Positions 5,722 through 12,595 of a DNA stretch of 12,595 bases are shown piece after piece. The DNA comes from Dehalococcoidia bacterium. Its GTDB lineage: Bacteria; Chloroflexota; Dehalococcoidia; Tepidiformales; Tepidiformaceae. The notes beneath the pieces were generated by a model. That model was not told the origin of the DNA, ran no database searches, and saw nothing but the letters and a program-made list of their open reading frames with translations. Within the stretch, counting starts at the first letter, position 1, and each line of letters begins with the position of its first letter. The DNA is taken from positions 1-12,595 of the forward strand of contig JALOAP010000044.1 in NCBI GenBank assembly GCA_023228745.1. Reading direction: 5' to 3'. The translations under genes and the position numbers were made by a program.

Positions 5722-5761
5722 CGGTATCTCCTTCCTTCTGGGCCCCACAGGCCGGTGCCAA

Positions 5762-5771
5762 ATACTACTAT
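5762..5771. promoter_or_regulatory. AT-rich divergent promoter candidate for mscL and the phosphatase-family gene
   Basis: The 101-bp gap between the divergent starts is GC-rich except for one AT-rich patch. On the plus strand it contains TACTAT (5766-5771) and on the minus strand TAGTAT (5762-5767), each matching four of six TATAAT positions. Starts of transcription here would give leaders of about 35-45 nt in both directions. -35 matches are poor. Confidence 0.3.
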
Positions 5772-5822
5772 CACCGTCGAGCGACCGTAACCCATGCCTC
5801 ACTCCCCGTGGAGGACACACCC

Positions 5823-6569
5823 GTGCCCGCGCCGGAAATCACTGTCGTCCAGCTCAACCTCTATCGCATGCGGTGGCGCTGGCGCGAGCGCGCGCGGCTC
5901 GTGCTCGACGAACTCCAGCAGCTCGCGCCCGATGTCGTGACACTGCAGGAGGTCGCTCCCTTCCGCTGCCAGGCGCAATGGCTTGCCCGCCAGGTGAATC
6001 GTCGCCTCCCCGGCCACCGGTACCGGGCCTATGTCTCACGGAAGCAGGGCTGGCGCGGCCTCCTCGAAGGCGTTGCCGTGCTCTCCCGCCTCCCGGTGCG
6101 CAGGTTCGCGTCGCACCCAATCGGAGACACCCGCGTTGCCCAGCGCATCGTGCTCCGTGTCGCTGACCGCGACATAACGCTCATCAACACCCATCTCTCG
6201 GCCGGTGGCGATGCCCGCGAGACCCGCATCGCACAAGCTCACCACATCGTCGCGCGGCTCCCGGCCGGCCGTGTGCCGCTCGTGGTAGCCGGCGACCTCA
6301 ACGCACAGCCATAGTCCCGAACGCTCGCCGTATTCGCCGAGCGGGGCCTTCGCTCCGCCTGTTCCCTCGCAAACGGCCATGAGCCAGCCCGCACCGTCCC
6401 CTCGTTCGAAGCGGCGCGTCCCAGCTACGTGCTCGACTACATCCTCGTCAGCGATGCGTTCGAGGTCGTCTCGGCGGACGTGGCCTTCACCAACCCGTCG
6501 CCTTGCGACCCGGGCCTGTTCGCTTCTGACCACTTCGGCCTCGTCGCGCGACTTCGCCTGCGGGACTGA
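5823..6569 (+). pseudogene. Endonuclease/exonuclease/phosphatase family hydrolase interrupted by one in-frame TAG
   Basis: GTG 5823 has GGAGG (5810-5814) 8 nt upstream; GTG 5808 is an alternative. The family hydrolyses phosphodiester or phosphomonoester bonds using a divalent metal. Visible motifs in order: Asn12 in QLNLY, Glu43 in TLQEV, GVAVLSRLPV, INTHLSAGG, and VAGDLNAQP (155-163). Codon 164 (6312-6314) is TAG. In the same frame the chain resumes as SRTLAVFAERGL and carries the expected C-terminal catalytic motifs VLDYILVS (Asp205) and ASDHFGLVARL (Asp236-His237), ending at TGA 6567-6569, 248 codons in all. A domain needs both halves, so the 163-residue product ending at TAG would lack the catalytic Asp-His pair. 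One base change (for example GAG to TAG) explains it. It is either a recent nonsense mutation, a sequencing error, or less likely readthrough. OsmC lies 104 bp downstream on the same strand. Confidence 0.85.
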
Positions 6570-6673
6570 ACGGTTCGACTTTCGGCCCGTGCCCATTGGC
6601 TGGGTGGGCCTGTGTCCGCCCCCAACCACCTGCCATCGTTGAAGGAGGCCCGAGAGGGGGCCGAGGAGGTGTG

Positions 6674-7123
6674 ATGCGTCCACGTGAATTGAAAGCAACA
6701 GCCGTCGATGGCAATTTCCGGCTGGAGGTCGAGGACAGCGGAGGACATTCCTGGGTGCTGGACGAGCCAGTCGATAAAGGGGGCACCGATACCGGTACGA
6801 CGCCCGTGGAGGCGTTTCTCGGTGCGCTTGTCGGCTGTCTGATCACGGCGTTCCAATTCCACGCACGCCGCAAGAATGTTCCAATCCAGAAGATCGAAGG
6901 TTGGGTGGCGTCGAACGAATCCGGCTACCTCAACCAGATCGCGGTCGATCTCCAGGTATGGAGCCCGGCGCCGGAGGAACAGGTGCGCGAACTCTTGCCG
7001 CGCGCCGAGCGGGGCTGTTTTGTGAAAGCAGTCCTACGCCCGGATCTTCCGTACAGCGTCGACCTCGCTGTCTACCCGGCCGAGGAAGCCGCCGGGGAGC
7101 CAGTTACACTCGGGGCCCACTAG
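6674..7123 (+). CDS. OsmC family protein
   Basis: Start chosen at ATG 6674, 4 nt after AGGAGG (6664-6669), giving 149 residues, the usual OsmC size; the frame is open back to 6596 without support. OsmC/Ohr proteins are cytoplasmic dimers that reduce organic or other hydroperoxides with a cysteine pair. Both family cysteines are present: one in the central helix (TTPVEAFLGALVGCLITAF) and the second in RGCFVKAVL about 75 residues on. The long helix after TTPVE, and the absence of the Ohr hallmark sequences I know, put it nearer the general OsmC/YhfA group than Ohr. It could share a transcript with the interrupted gene upstream. Its stop lies 14 nt from the stop of the convergent exchanger gene, and no terminator hairpin is seen in that gap. 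Confidence 0.85.
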   Translation: MRPRELKATAVDGNFRLEVEDSGGHSWVLDEPVDKGGTDTGTTPVEAFLGALVGCLITAFQFHARRKNVPIQKIEGWVASNESGYLNQIAVDLQVWSPAPEEQVRELLPRAERGCFVKAVLRPDLPYSVDLAVYPAEEAAGEPVTLGAH

Positions 7124-7137
7124 GCAGCGGCCAACGG

Positions 7138-8397
7138 CTACCCGCGCTCTTCGAGGGTCGGCACGCGCCGGCCCTCCTCATGTCCAAATTCTTCTTCTGG
7201 CCGATTCCGCATGATGTCCAGCGCCGATCGCCACGTCGGACGAATGTCCCCGCGATGGACCACCAGCAGGATGATGCAGAGCGCCATGTACGCGAGCGCG
7301 TAGTACACCCGCGCCATCTCGTTCGTGATGAAAAGCTGCGTCGCGAAGAGGACGAAGAGCGCGATCGCCTCCTTCATCCCCATCTTCAGGTTGATGAACA
7401 CCGCGATTGCGAAGGCCGATTGTGCGGCCGTGAGAAGGATCTCCTCCCGCTGGCGATCATCCAGCGGCAACCCCTGGGTAAATCCCCAGTCGCCTGACGA
7501 CATCATGAACGCGATCGGGAGCGTCCCGATCAGCAGGGTCCACTGGTTCACCTTCGAGGAGATCAGTGCGCCCATCCCGACCGCAGCGCGCCCGCGCCAC
7601 GCCAGCAGCGCCGCCACGAGGACTTCGGGCGACTCTGAGGCGAGTGGCGCCAGCCACTGGATCAGCAGAAACTCGGACACGCCAAAGTCTTCGCCAATCT
7701 CCACGAGAGCGTGGGCAAACGGCTCCGCCGAGGCGAAAATCACGGCCGCGCTATAGATCAACGCCACCAAGATCAGGCTTCGCCGCTGCCGGTTTGGGAG
7801 CGAACCCATCGCCTGCGCCGGCCCAACCAGTTCCACCTCCTCCGACTCCTGTCGGGACGTGAAGAACAGGTAGATCAGGAAAAGCGACACCAGCACGATC
7901 GTGTCGATGAGCGTCACCCCGTGCCGAAGCGGGATGAAGATGACGTAGAGCGTCGCAATCGTCAGGAAGACCAGCTCCAGCGACCGCTGCCGGTCGACAA
8001 CAAGCTCCTTCAGCTTCGTCCGGTAGATGAAGAGGAAGAACACGATCGGCCAGCCCACACCGATGAGCAGCCGGTTGCCGCCGGTCATGTTCGCGATCGC
8101 GAGGCCACGTTCCGCCTGTTCCGGGTCTGCCCCGGCTTCCCACGCGAGGACGAAGTCGACCGCATATTCCGGCAGCACCGCGATGAACGCGATGACCGCA
8201 AGTGCCAATCCCTGCGAGATATCCATCTCCGCCGTCTCGGCCGACCAGGAAAGCAGGAACGCGGCTGCGAGGATCGCGACCCCGAAGATCATTGCGTCCA
8301 GGACAGGATTCGGCTCCCAGTGGAAAAGCCGGAAGAGGATGCCCGGAAGGCCGAGCACGACCATGAGCGCGATGATCAGCCACTGCTTCCTATGCAC
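7138..8397 (-). CDS. CaCA-superfamily sodium/calcium exchanger-like membrane protein
   Basis: 419 residues, about ten hydrophobic helices in two inverted halves joined by a charged loop (residues 181-206, SRQESEEVELVGP). The two alpha repeats that form the ion site are recognisable: alpha-1 IAVLPEYAVDFVLAWEAG (72-89) followed by ANMTGGNRLLIG (102-113), and alpha-2 APLASESPEVLVAALLAW (250-267) followed by ALISSKVNQWTLLIG. The acidic residues expected in the ion path (Glu77; Glu255 and Glu258) are present. The protein probably exchanges Ca2+ or another cation for Na+ or H+ across the cytoplasmic membrane; specificity cannot be read. Start is GTG 8397, with AAGGA at 8409-8413, a rather long 11-nt spacing; a stop in frame at 8413 excludes any earlier start. 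The C-terminal 35 residues are soluble and charged (EEEFGHEEGRR). It lies 47 bp downstream of the PHP gene and probably shares its transcript. Confidence 0.85.
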   Translation of the reverse strand: MHRKQWLIIALMVVLGLPGILFRLFHWEPNPVLDAMIFGVAILAAAFLLSWSAETAEMDISQGLALAVIAFIAVLPEYAVDFVLAWEAGADPEQAERGLAIANMTGGNRLLIGVGWPIVFFLFIYRTKLKELVVDRQRSLELVFLTIATLYVIFIPLRHGVTLIDTIVLVSLFLIYLFFTSRQESEEVELVGPAQAMGSLPNRQRRSLILVALIYSAAVIFASAEPFAHALVEIGEDFGVSEFLLIQWLAPLASESPEVLVAALLAWRGRAAVGMGALISSKVNQWTLLIGTLPIAFMMSSGDWGFTQGLPLDDRQREEILLTAAQSAFAIAVFINLKMGMKEAIALFVLFATQLFITNEMARVYYALAYMALCIILLVVHRGDIRPTWRSALDIMRNRPEEEFGHEEGRRVPTLEERG

Positions 8398-8444
8398 TGC
8401 GAGGCCGATCCTTCAGCAGGGTTGGGATACGCCGGGCGGGCGCC

Positions 8445-9158
8445 TCACTCATAGAACGGGATGGCCTCCGCCGTCTCCCAGTAGTTCTCGAGCTTTCCGG
8501 TGGGCAGCCCACGGCCGGGGTAAAACCGGCCCTTGTGCATCTGTTCCACCATGTGCTCCTGGCTCTGCAACTCTTCTTCGAATACCGCCACGAAGTACCC
8601 AATGCCCTGGCGCGAATGCGCGTCCGAGCCGCCTGTGCCGGGCTTACCCAGGATCTTCGCGACCTGCAGCGCGAAATAGTTTTCTCGTGGTGTGTTGCAG
8701 CCGTTCAGCACCTCGATACCGTGCACCAGCTGGAACACGGGCAGCTTCGCCGCCTCCTCCGGCGTAAGCCGGAATGGCTCCTTCCCCTCCCGCTTGAAGT
8801 GAACCGGGTCGAAGAAGTGACGAAACGGGTGCGCCACCACAAGGAAGGCGCCCTGCTCGTCGGCAATCTCCCGCAGTTTCTCCAGGCGGCGGATGCCTGG
8901 CTGATAGCCCTTCAGCCCAATCGCAAGGATGTGCCCCATGTCGGTGGACACTTCCATCCCGTTCGAAACGAAGATGTGCGAGTGCTGCTTACGAAAGGGG
9001 GCGAGGTCCCACGACTCCCACATCCGGTCGTGCTCAGTAATGTTGACCCCGGTGAGGCCCACGGTCGTGGCCTCTTCGATGAGGTCATCGGGGTTGAGCA
9101 TGGAGTCGGAGGCGCCTTTCGTGGTGTGCAGGTGCATGTCGATGATAGTGCCCGGCAC
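8445..9158 (-). CDS. PHP-domain metal-dependent phosphoesterase
   Basis: 237 residues; GTG 9158 has GGGAGG placed 6 nt upstream. PHP enzymes use a cluster of two or three metals to hydrolyse phosphoesters. Metal-binding motifs in order: DMHLHT (His9, His11) and Asp18, TEHD (41-44, His43), NGMEV (Glu69), VAHPFRH (His110), a GIEVLN segment (Glu149, Asn152) and GSDAHS (Asp179, His181). This is the standard stand-alone layout, related to the YciV/RNase AM and TrpH-like group. Residues after 190 (FEEELQSQEHMVEQM...) form a C-terminal helix and tail. The substrate is unknown; nucleotides or small phosphorylated metabolites are typical. First gene behind the promoter at 9220-9228; the exchanger follows. 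Confidence 0.85.
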   Translation of the reverse strand: MPGTIIDMHLHTTKGASDSMLNPDDLIEEATTVGLTGVNITEHDRMWESWDLAPFRKQHSHIFVSNGMEVSTDMGHILAIGLKGYQPGIRRLEKLREIADEQGAFLVVAHPFRHFFDPVHFKREGKEPFRLTPEEAAKLPVFQLVHGIEVLNGCNTPRENYFALQVAKILGKPGTGGSDAHSRQGIGYFVAVFEEELQSQEHMVEQMHKGRFYPGRGLPTGKLENYWETAEAIPFYE

Positions 9159-9219
9159 GCCTTGCCTCCCCTCGACCCGTGAAACGTGTGGTTATCCGCC
9201 GCTCAGCGGACCAAGGGTC

Positions 9220-9228
9220 AGTATAGCA
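9220..9228 (-). promoter_or_regulatory. Extended -10 promoter for the PHP-exchanger pair
   Basis: On the minus strand this reads TGCTATACT: TATACT matches five of six consensus bases and is preceded by TG at the extended -10 position. A TGACG-like sequence lies about 19 nt upstream as a weak -35. Transcription would start near 9213, giving a leader of about 55 nt with a small CCGC/GCGG hairpin before the GTG start. This is the best-looking promoter in the window. Confidence 0.55.
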
Positions 9229-9269
9229 TCGGTTTCCTTGCGGTCGTCATGCCGCCTCGGCCGAGCCGC

Positions 9270-9692
9270 TTACAGATTCGCGTGTTGCGCCATCAGTGGC
9301 ATCAGCCAGCCGAACAGCAGCACGAACGATGCCGACAGCCCACACCAGATCCACCACTGGCGCCGGAAGAAGAGGAACAACAGCGGCAGTGGCATCACCG
9401 CGATTGCGACGACACCGATGAGGAACGGGGCACTCGGAGCACCCAGTGCACCCGGGTGCTCGGCGAGCCCGCCCACCTTGTAGAGCGAGCCCAGGATTAG
9501 ACCAATGATCGTCCAAACAAGGAAAGCGCCGAGCGACATCGGCACTGCCAGGAACCAGGGGCTCATCTCGCCGTTCGTGTATCGCTGGATTGCCCGGCTA
9601 CCACTGGCCTGGATGAGCAAAATCGTGAGCGCGAATGTCGACACGAGCGACATCGCGTAGCCAGCCGTCCAGCCGGCGATTACCTCTGCCAT
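9270..9692 (-). CDS. Conserved-looking four-helix membrane protein of unknown function
   Basis: Start chosen at ATG 9692, which lies inside the end of ispE so that the two genes overlap by 13 nt (stop of ispE at 9680-9682); this suggests translational coupling, and no separate SD is evident. 140 residues, mostly hydrophobic, with four predicted transmembrane segments: about 12-30 (YAMSLVSTFALTILLI), 46-71 (WFLAVPMSLGAFLVWTIIGL), 88-109 (PFLIGVVAIAVMPLPLL) and 113-135 (Trp-rich, WWIWCGLSASFVLL). Between helices 1 and 2 is a short polar loop (QRYTNGEMSP), and between 2 and 3 a Gly/Pro-rich loop (GGLAEHPGALGAPSAP). No catalytic motif or known family is recognised. Being the last gene of the rsmA-ispE cluster does not establish a role. 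Confidence 0.75.
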   Translation of the reverse strand: MAEVIAGWTAGYAMSLVSTFALTILLIQASGSRAIQRYTNGEMSPWFLAVPMSLGAFLVWTIIGLILGSLYKVGGLAEHPGALGAPSAPFLIGVVAIAVMPLPLLFLFFRRQWWIWCGLSASFVLLFGWLMPLMAQHANL

Positions 9693-10555
9693 ACCGAATC
9701 TACAGTCTCCGTGGGGATGATGGTGCAGGCGGCGCCCACGGCCATTGCCGCGACCGCTCTCGCGTCCGTCATTGCACCTATCCAATACAGCGTAGGTCCT
9801 GCCCCTGCTAGTCGCACGGGCCGTCCGGTCCGTTGTTCCAGGTCTTCCGACAGGTTCGCCAGGCCGGGGAAAACATCGAACGCCACCCGCTCGAACGCGT
9901 TGTACACGTCTTCCGCTGCAAACGCCGCCGGGGCCTTGCGCACGAACGCTGCCGCCACTTCGCCATCATCGAACGGCTGCTCGCTCAGTGCGGCGAACAT
10001 GCGCGCCGTCTTCAGCTCGATGGTCTCGAAGGGCACGAATAGCACGACGCCATGCCTTGCCAGCGGCATCAGCCGCTCCACCACTTCACCCCGCCCCCGC
10101 GCCCGCACCGTGCCACCATGCAAGAAGAATGCCTCGTCGCTCCCCACCGCCGCAGCGAGTTCGAACAGCAGTTCCTCGCTGGCGTCCGGCCAACGGCGTT
10201 GCAGCAGCCGCAACACGGTCGCTGCGTTCGAAGCGCCGCCTCCGAGACCCCCGGCCGCAGGGATCCGCTTGTCCAAGCTGATCCGGAATCGCTCCCGCCG
10301 GCCGAGGCGGTCCGCGAGCATGCGCGCGGCACGCCAGGCAAGGTTCGTCTCGTCCGCCGGAGTTCCAGCAGCGAAGGGCCCGGTCACCTCCACACCCTCG
10401 TCCGTACCGAAGGTGATGCTGACCTCATCGGCCAGCGCGAGCGTCTGGAGGATCGTGTCGATCTCGTGGTAACCGTCTCCGCGCTTGCCCAGCACCTCCA
10501 GCACGAGGTTCACCTTGGCCGGGGCCACTCCCCGCAGCACCTCAGGCACGGGCAC
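9680..10555 (-). CDS. ispE: 4-diphosphocytidyl-2-C-methyl-D-erythritol kinase
   Basis: ATP-dependent phosphorylation of CDP-ME in the MEP pathway to isopentenyl diphosphate, in the cytoplasm. GHMP-kinase fold marks: PAKVNLVLEV with the conserved Lys14, GDGYHEIDTILQ (27-38), the ATP-binding glycine loop PAAGGLGGGASNAATV (99-114), the catalytic Asp140 in GSDEAFFLHGG (family GADVPFF) and the C-terminal LAGAGPTLYW motif. Length of about 291 residues is normal. The start is uncertain: GTG 10555 (GAGG 6 nt upstream) is used, but GTG 10549 and ATG 10573 are also in frame; all overlap the end of rsmA. Its 3' end overlaps the next membrane-protein gene by 13 nt. The position after rsmA matches a widely conserved gene order and supports the call. 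Confidence 0.95.
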   Translation of the reverse strand: MPVPEVLRGVAPAKVNLVLEVLGKRGDGYHEIDTILQTLALADEVSITFGTDEGVEVTGPFAAGTPADETNLAWRAARMLADRLGRRERFRISLDKRIPAAGGLGGGASNAATVLRLLQRRWPDASEELLFELAAAVGSDEAFFLHGGTVRARGRGEVVERLMPLARHGVVLFVPFETIELKTARMFAALSEQPFDDGEVAAAFVRKAPAAFAAEDVYNAFERVAFDVFPGLANLSEDLEQRTGRPVRLAGAGPTLYWIGAMTDARAVAAMAVGAACTIIPTETVDSVWQR

Positions 10556-11366
10556 ACACCGCCTCGCACGCATCGAGCAGCCGCAGCCAGTCGGCCACGC
10601 TCAGCGTCTCCGGACGCCGCATCGGGTCGATCTCCGCTTCGGCCAGCGCTTCGCCCGCCCCATCTGGCGGCAGCCAGACGCCCCTGCCCAGCGCGTTGTG
10701 GATCTGCTTGCGCGGGTTGCGGAAGGTCTTGGATACCAGTTCGAAAAATGCTTCTAGCCGCTCGGGCGGCACAAGCGGCTGCGGCCGCAGCGTCAGCCGC
10801 ACCACGGATGACCATACGTTCGGAGGTGGGTCGAACGCCTCGGGTGGCACGTCGAACAGCAGTTCGCCCTCCGCGTACACCTGCACCGAGATCGCGAGCA
10901 ACGACGCCTGCCCGGGTTTCGCCGCGAGCTCTCGCGCGACTTCTCGCTGCACCATCACCACCATCTCTGTCGGCTTCGGCGTGCCCTCGAGGAAGTGGCG
11001 GATGATCGGGTTCGCGGCGAAGTAGGGAAGGTTCCCAACCACCGCGAATGGAGGGTTCTCCGGAAGCAGCTTTGCGATATCCACTTCACGGGCGTCGCCC
11101 TGCACGATCCGCAACCGGTCGCGGCCGCGGAACCGCTTGCGGAGGTGGGGGATCAGCCGGTCTTCAACCTCCAGCGCCACGACGTCCATCCCGGCGTCGA
11201 GCAGCGCCTCGGTGAGTTGACCCGTGCCGGCCCCGATTTCGAGCACCACGCCCCCCTCGGGCACGCGCACCGCCGCAGCGATGTCGGCGAGGATGCCGCT
11301 GTCGCGAAGGAAATGCTGCCCGAGAGATTTCCGGGGTCGGGGGCCGCGGGATCGAGAAGAGGCCAC
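10542..11366 (-). CDS. rsmA: 16S rRNA (adenine1518-N6/adenine1519-N6)-dimethyltransferase
   Basis: SAM-dependent dimethylation of two adjacent adenines in the 3'-terminal hairpin of 16S rRNA, a late step of 30S maturation (also called KsgA). 274 residues, typical. Motifs: KSLGQHFL (13-20), SAM-binding LEIGAGTGQLT (42-52), acidic ribose contact ALEVED (64-69), QGDA (89-92), catalytic NLPY (112-115) and the FDPPPNVWSSVV segment that follows the methyltransferase domain. The C-terminal helical domain holds KTFRNPRKQIHNAL. Start GTG 11366 with AGGA about 7 nt upstream. It starts 28 bp after the stop of the cell-wall gene upstream and overlaps ispE by about 14 nt at its end, indicating one operon. 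Confidence 0.96.
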   Translation of the reverse strand: MASSRSRGPRPRKSLGQHFLRDSGILADIAAAVRVPEGGVVLEIGAGTGQLTEALLDAGMDVVALEVEDRLIPHLRKRFRGRDRLRIVQGDAREVDIAKLLPENPPFAVVGNLPYFAANPIIRHFLEGTPKPTEMVVMVQREVARELAAKPGQASLLAISVQVYAEGELLFDVPPEAFDPPPNVWSSVVRLTLRPQPLVPPERLEAFFELVSKTFRNPRKQIHNALGRGVWLPPDGAGEALAEAEIDPMRRPETLSVADWLRLLDACEAVCARA

Positions 11367-11394
11367 AGTTCGATCCTAGGCCGCTTCTCCAGCA

Positions 11395-12595
11395 TCAGTC
11401 GAGGATGTAGATGTCGACCACCTGGCTGCCCCAGCCCGGGTCGCCCACGCTCTCGGGGAAGCCGAGGTCCACGTGGTTGCCCTTCACCAGTCCGCCGGTG
11501 TCGGCCGCGAGGCAGGTTCCGTAGTCCGGCACGTAGAAGCGCGTGCCCAGCGGAATCACACTCGGGTCGACCGCACAGATACCGTAGTCGACGATAACGC
11601 CCGTCGCCGTGCGGCCGTAGTTCGGGTCATCCGGTGCCCATGCGCCGTGACTCGCGTTGTACCACGTCGCCCGCACCGTCATCTTCTTCGTAAACGTGCC
11701 GCTATACCCCGGCGCGTTAAGCGTCGGACGGCCCGACGACCCCGGCTTTGCGCCGGTAATATGCCGCGCCGGGATTGGTTCCGTGACCATGCCTCCGCCG
11801 GTGGTGAGTACCCGCGAGACCTCAACGCCGTTCTTGTACGTCACCTCATAGTTCGTCACGCGGATCCCCGGCGTGCCAGGTACCACCCGCACGACTCCCT
11901 CGGCAAGCGAGGAGTCGGTTTCGTAGACCGTCGGTGGGGGCACCGCTTCCTCTTCGGACTCGATAACCGTTCGCGTCAGGCCGATGGTCACCAGCATTCC
12001 CGGTGTGACCGCGGTTTCGCGTGATGGACTCAGGATTTCGTCCGGTTCCGGGTCCACGCCGAGCACGGCAAGGACGTCCGCAACCGTCTTCGCCTGCGTG
12101 TAGAGCACCTGGTCCTTGCCATCGAGGCGGACATTCACGCTCACCGCCTTCGCCAGCCGCACCACCATGCCCGCACTCACCTCGTCCTGGAGCCCCGGCC
12201 TCACGAGGTCACCCTCGCGTACGGTCATCCCCAGTTCGCCGAGCAAGTCCTGGACTGACGTTGCCGCCGACGATGTCTCGAGCCGGAAGGTGTCGATGTA
12301 GACCGTGACCGGGACAGCACGATGCACCGAAACGGTGATCGGCTGCTGTGAGTCGGTCGGTTCGCGGTAGCGAGCGGGGATCGCGGAGACGGATCGGCTG
12401 CTATCGAGCCCGAAGAGCGGCCCTCGCGCCGCGGCGAGTTTGCCATCGACATACACCCGGTCGTGGTCGCTGAGGTCGATGCCTGCGTCGGCGAGCGCGC
12501 CCTGTACCGTCGTCGCGTGGGTGCGGACTTCGACGAGCCGCCCGTCGACGGAGACCATCACGGGGCGGGCACGCTGGATCGCGAGACTCACGTAC
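11395..12595 (-). CDS. DUF348/G5/3D-domain cell-wall protein, RpfB/YabE-like (5' end outside window)
   Basis: The frame stays open to the right edge; the first in-window start, GTG 12591, is probably internal, since family members begin with a membrane anchor that would lie further right. About 398 residues are visible. Order of domains: three DUF348 (YabE-type) repeats at roughly 10-48, 88-143 and 146-203, a G5 domain at about 205-275 (VTNYEVTYKNGVEVSRVLTT), a Gly/Pro-rich linker, and a C-terminal 3D domain (about 304-395) with its three namesake aspartates: Asp342 (AVDP), Asp364 (AADTGG) and Asp375 (HVDLGF). The 3D domain is a double-psi barrel related to MltA-type lytic transglycosylases, so the protein probably cleaves or binds peptidoglycan outside the cell, as in resuscitation/spore-germination factors. 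Unlike actinobacterial RpfB it has the 3D domain, not the lysozyme-like Rpf domain. It heads the rsmA-ispE cluster. Confidence 0.9.
   Translation of the reverse strand, partial: YVSLAIQRARPVMVSVDGRLVEVRTHATTVQGALADAGIDLSDHDRVYVDGKLAAARGPLFGLDSSRSVSAIPARYREPTDSQQPITVSVHRAVPVTVYIDTFRLETSSAATSVQDLLGELGMTVREGDLVRPGLQDEVSAGMVVRLAKAVSVNVRLDGKDQVLYTQAKTVADVLAVLGVDPEPDEILSPSRETAVTPGMLVTIGLTRTVIESEEEAVPPPTVYETDSSLAEGVVRVVPGTPGIRVTNYEVTYKNGVEVSRVLTTGGGMVTEPIPARHITGAKPGSSGRPTLNAPGYSGTFTKKMTVRATWYNASHGAWAPDDPNYGRTATGVIVDYGICAVDPSVIPLGTRFYVPDYGTCLAADTGGLVKGNHVDLGFPESVGDPGWGSQVVDIYILD

Noticed and set aside
7711..8454. 247-codon plus-strand ORF
   Set aside because: Antisense to the exchanger gene; highly charged composition mirrors a hydrophobic sense strand.
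9256..9265. CTCGGCCGAG palindrome just after the last gene of the ispE cluster as a terminator
   Set aside because: Only 10 nt with no loop and no T-run; too weak to call, though the position is right.

Overview
The window is high-GC bacterial chromosome. Several features point to Chloroflexota, perhaps Dehalococcoidia or Thermomicrobia-like: a secreted protein with a Thr/Pro-rich 'TATPTET' linker, a membrane-anchored NirK with an extra N-terminal cupredoxin, a MscL with a C-terminal zinc ribbon, frequent GTG starts behind GGAGG sites, and an rpfB/yabE-like - rsmA - ispE gene order. The phylum is an inference from gene style, not a measured placement. No phage, IS element, CRISPR array, tRNA or rRNA was found. 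Most of the window is ordinary housekeeping and metabolic sequence.

Layout, left to right. Positions 1-728 (minus strand) hold the N-terminal part of a secreted protein whose Thr/Pro repeat linker runs off the left edge. Behind it, at 729-1202, lies a gene-poor stretch with a candidate 22-residue hydrophobic peptide gene (928-996), a folded leader-like element and a likely leaderless promoter for a plus-strand CinA/PncC-like gene (1203-1703). A perfect 28-nt palindrome separates that gene from a convergent copper nitrite reductase (1764-3152, minus). A flavin reductase-like gene (3395-3955, plus) diverges from nirK. It converges, across a 13-bp-stem hairpin, on an acyl-CoA dehydrogenase (4015-5181, minus), which is followed by mscL (5290-5721, minus).

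Divergent from mscL is an endonuclease/exonuclease/phosphatase-family gene (5823-6569, plus) cut by one in-frame TAG at codon 164. The reading frame and the family's C-terminal catalytic motifs continue intact after the stop. An OsmC-like gene follows (6674-7123, plus). The rest is minus strand. A probable extended -10 promoter (9220-9228) drives a PHP-domain phosphoesterase (8445-9158) and a CaCA-family cation exchanger (7138-8397). An upstream, tightly packed or overlapping cluster reads 12595 to 9270: a DUF348/G5/3D cell-wall protein (5' end outside the window), rsmA, ispE and a four-helix membrane protein.

How the genes relate. The right-hand cluster matches the widely conserved rpfB/yabE - ksgA - ispE neighbourhood (cell-wall remodelling, 16S rRNA dimethylation, isoprenoid precursor synthesis). 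NirK would reduce nitrite to NO on the outer face of the membrane; no other denitrification gene is in view. MscL and the cation exchanger are stand-alone homeostasis functions. I found no convincing new multi-gene system. The items most worth a second look are the amber-interrupted phosphatase-family gene, the 22-residue ORF with its structured downstream leader, the T/P repeat protein, the fused cupredoxin-NirK, and the CinA-like protein with an altered active-site motif.
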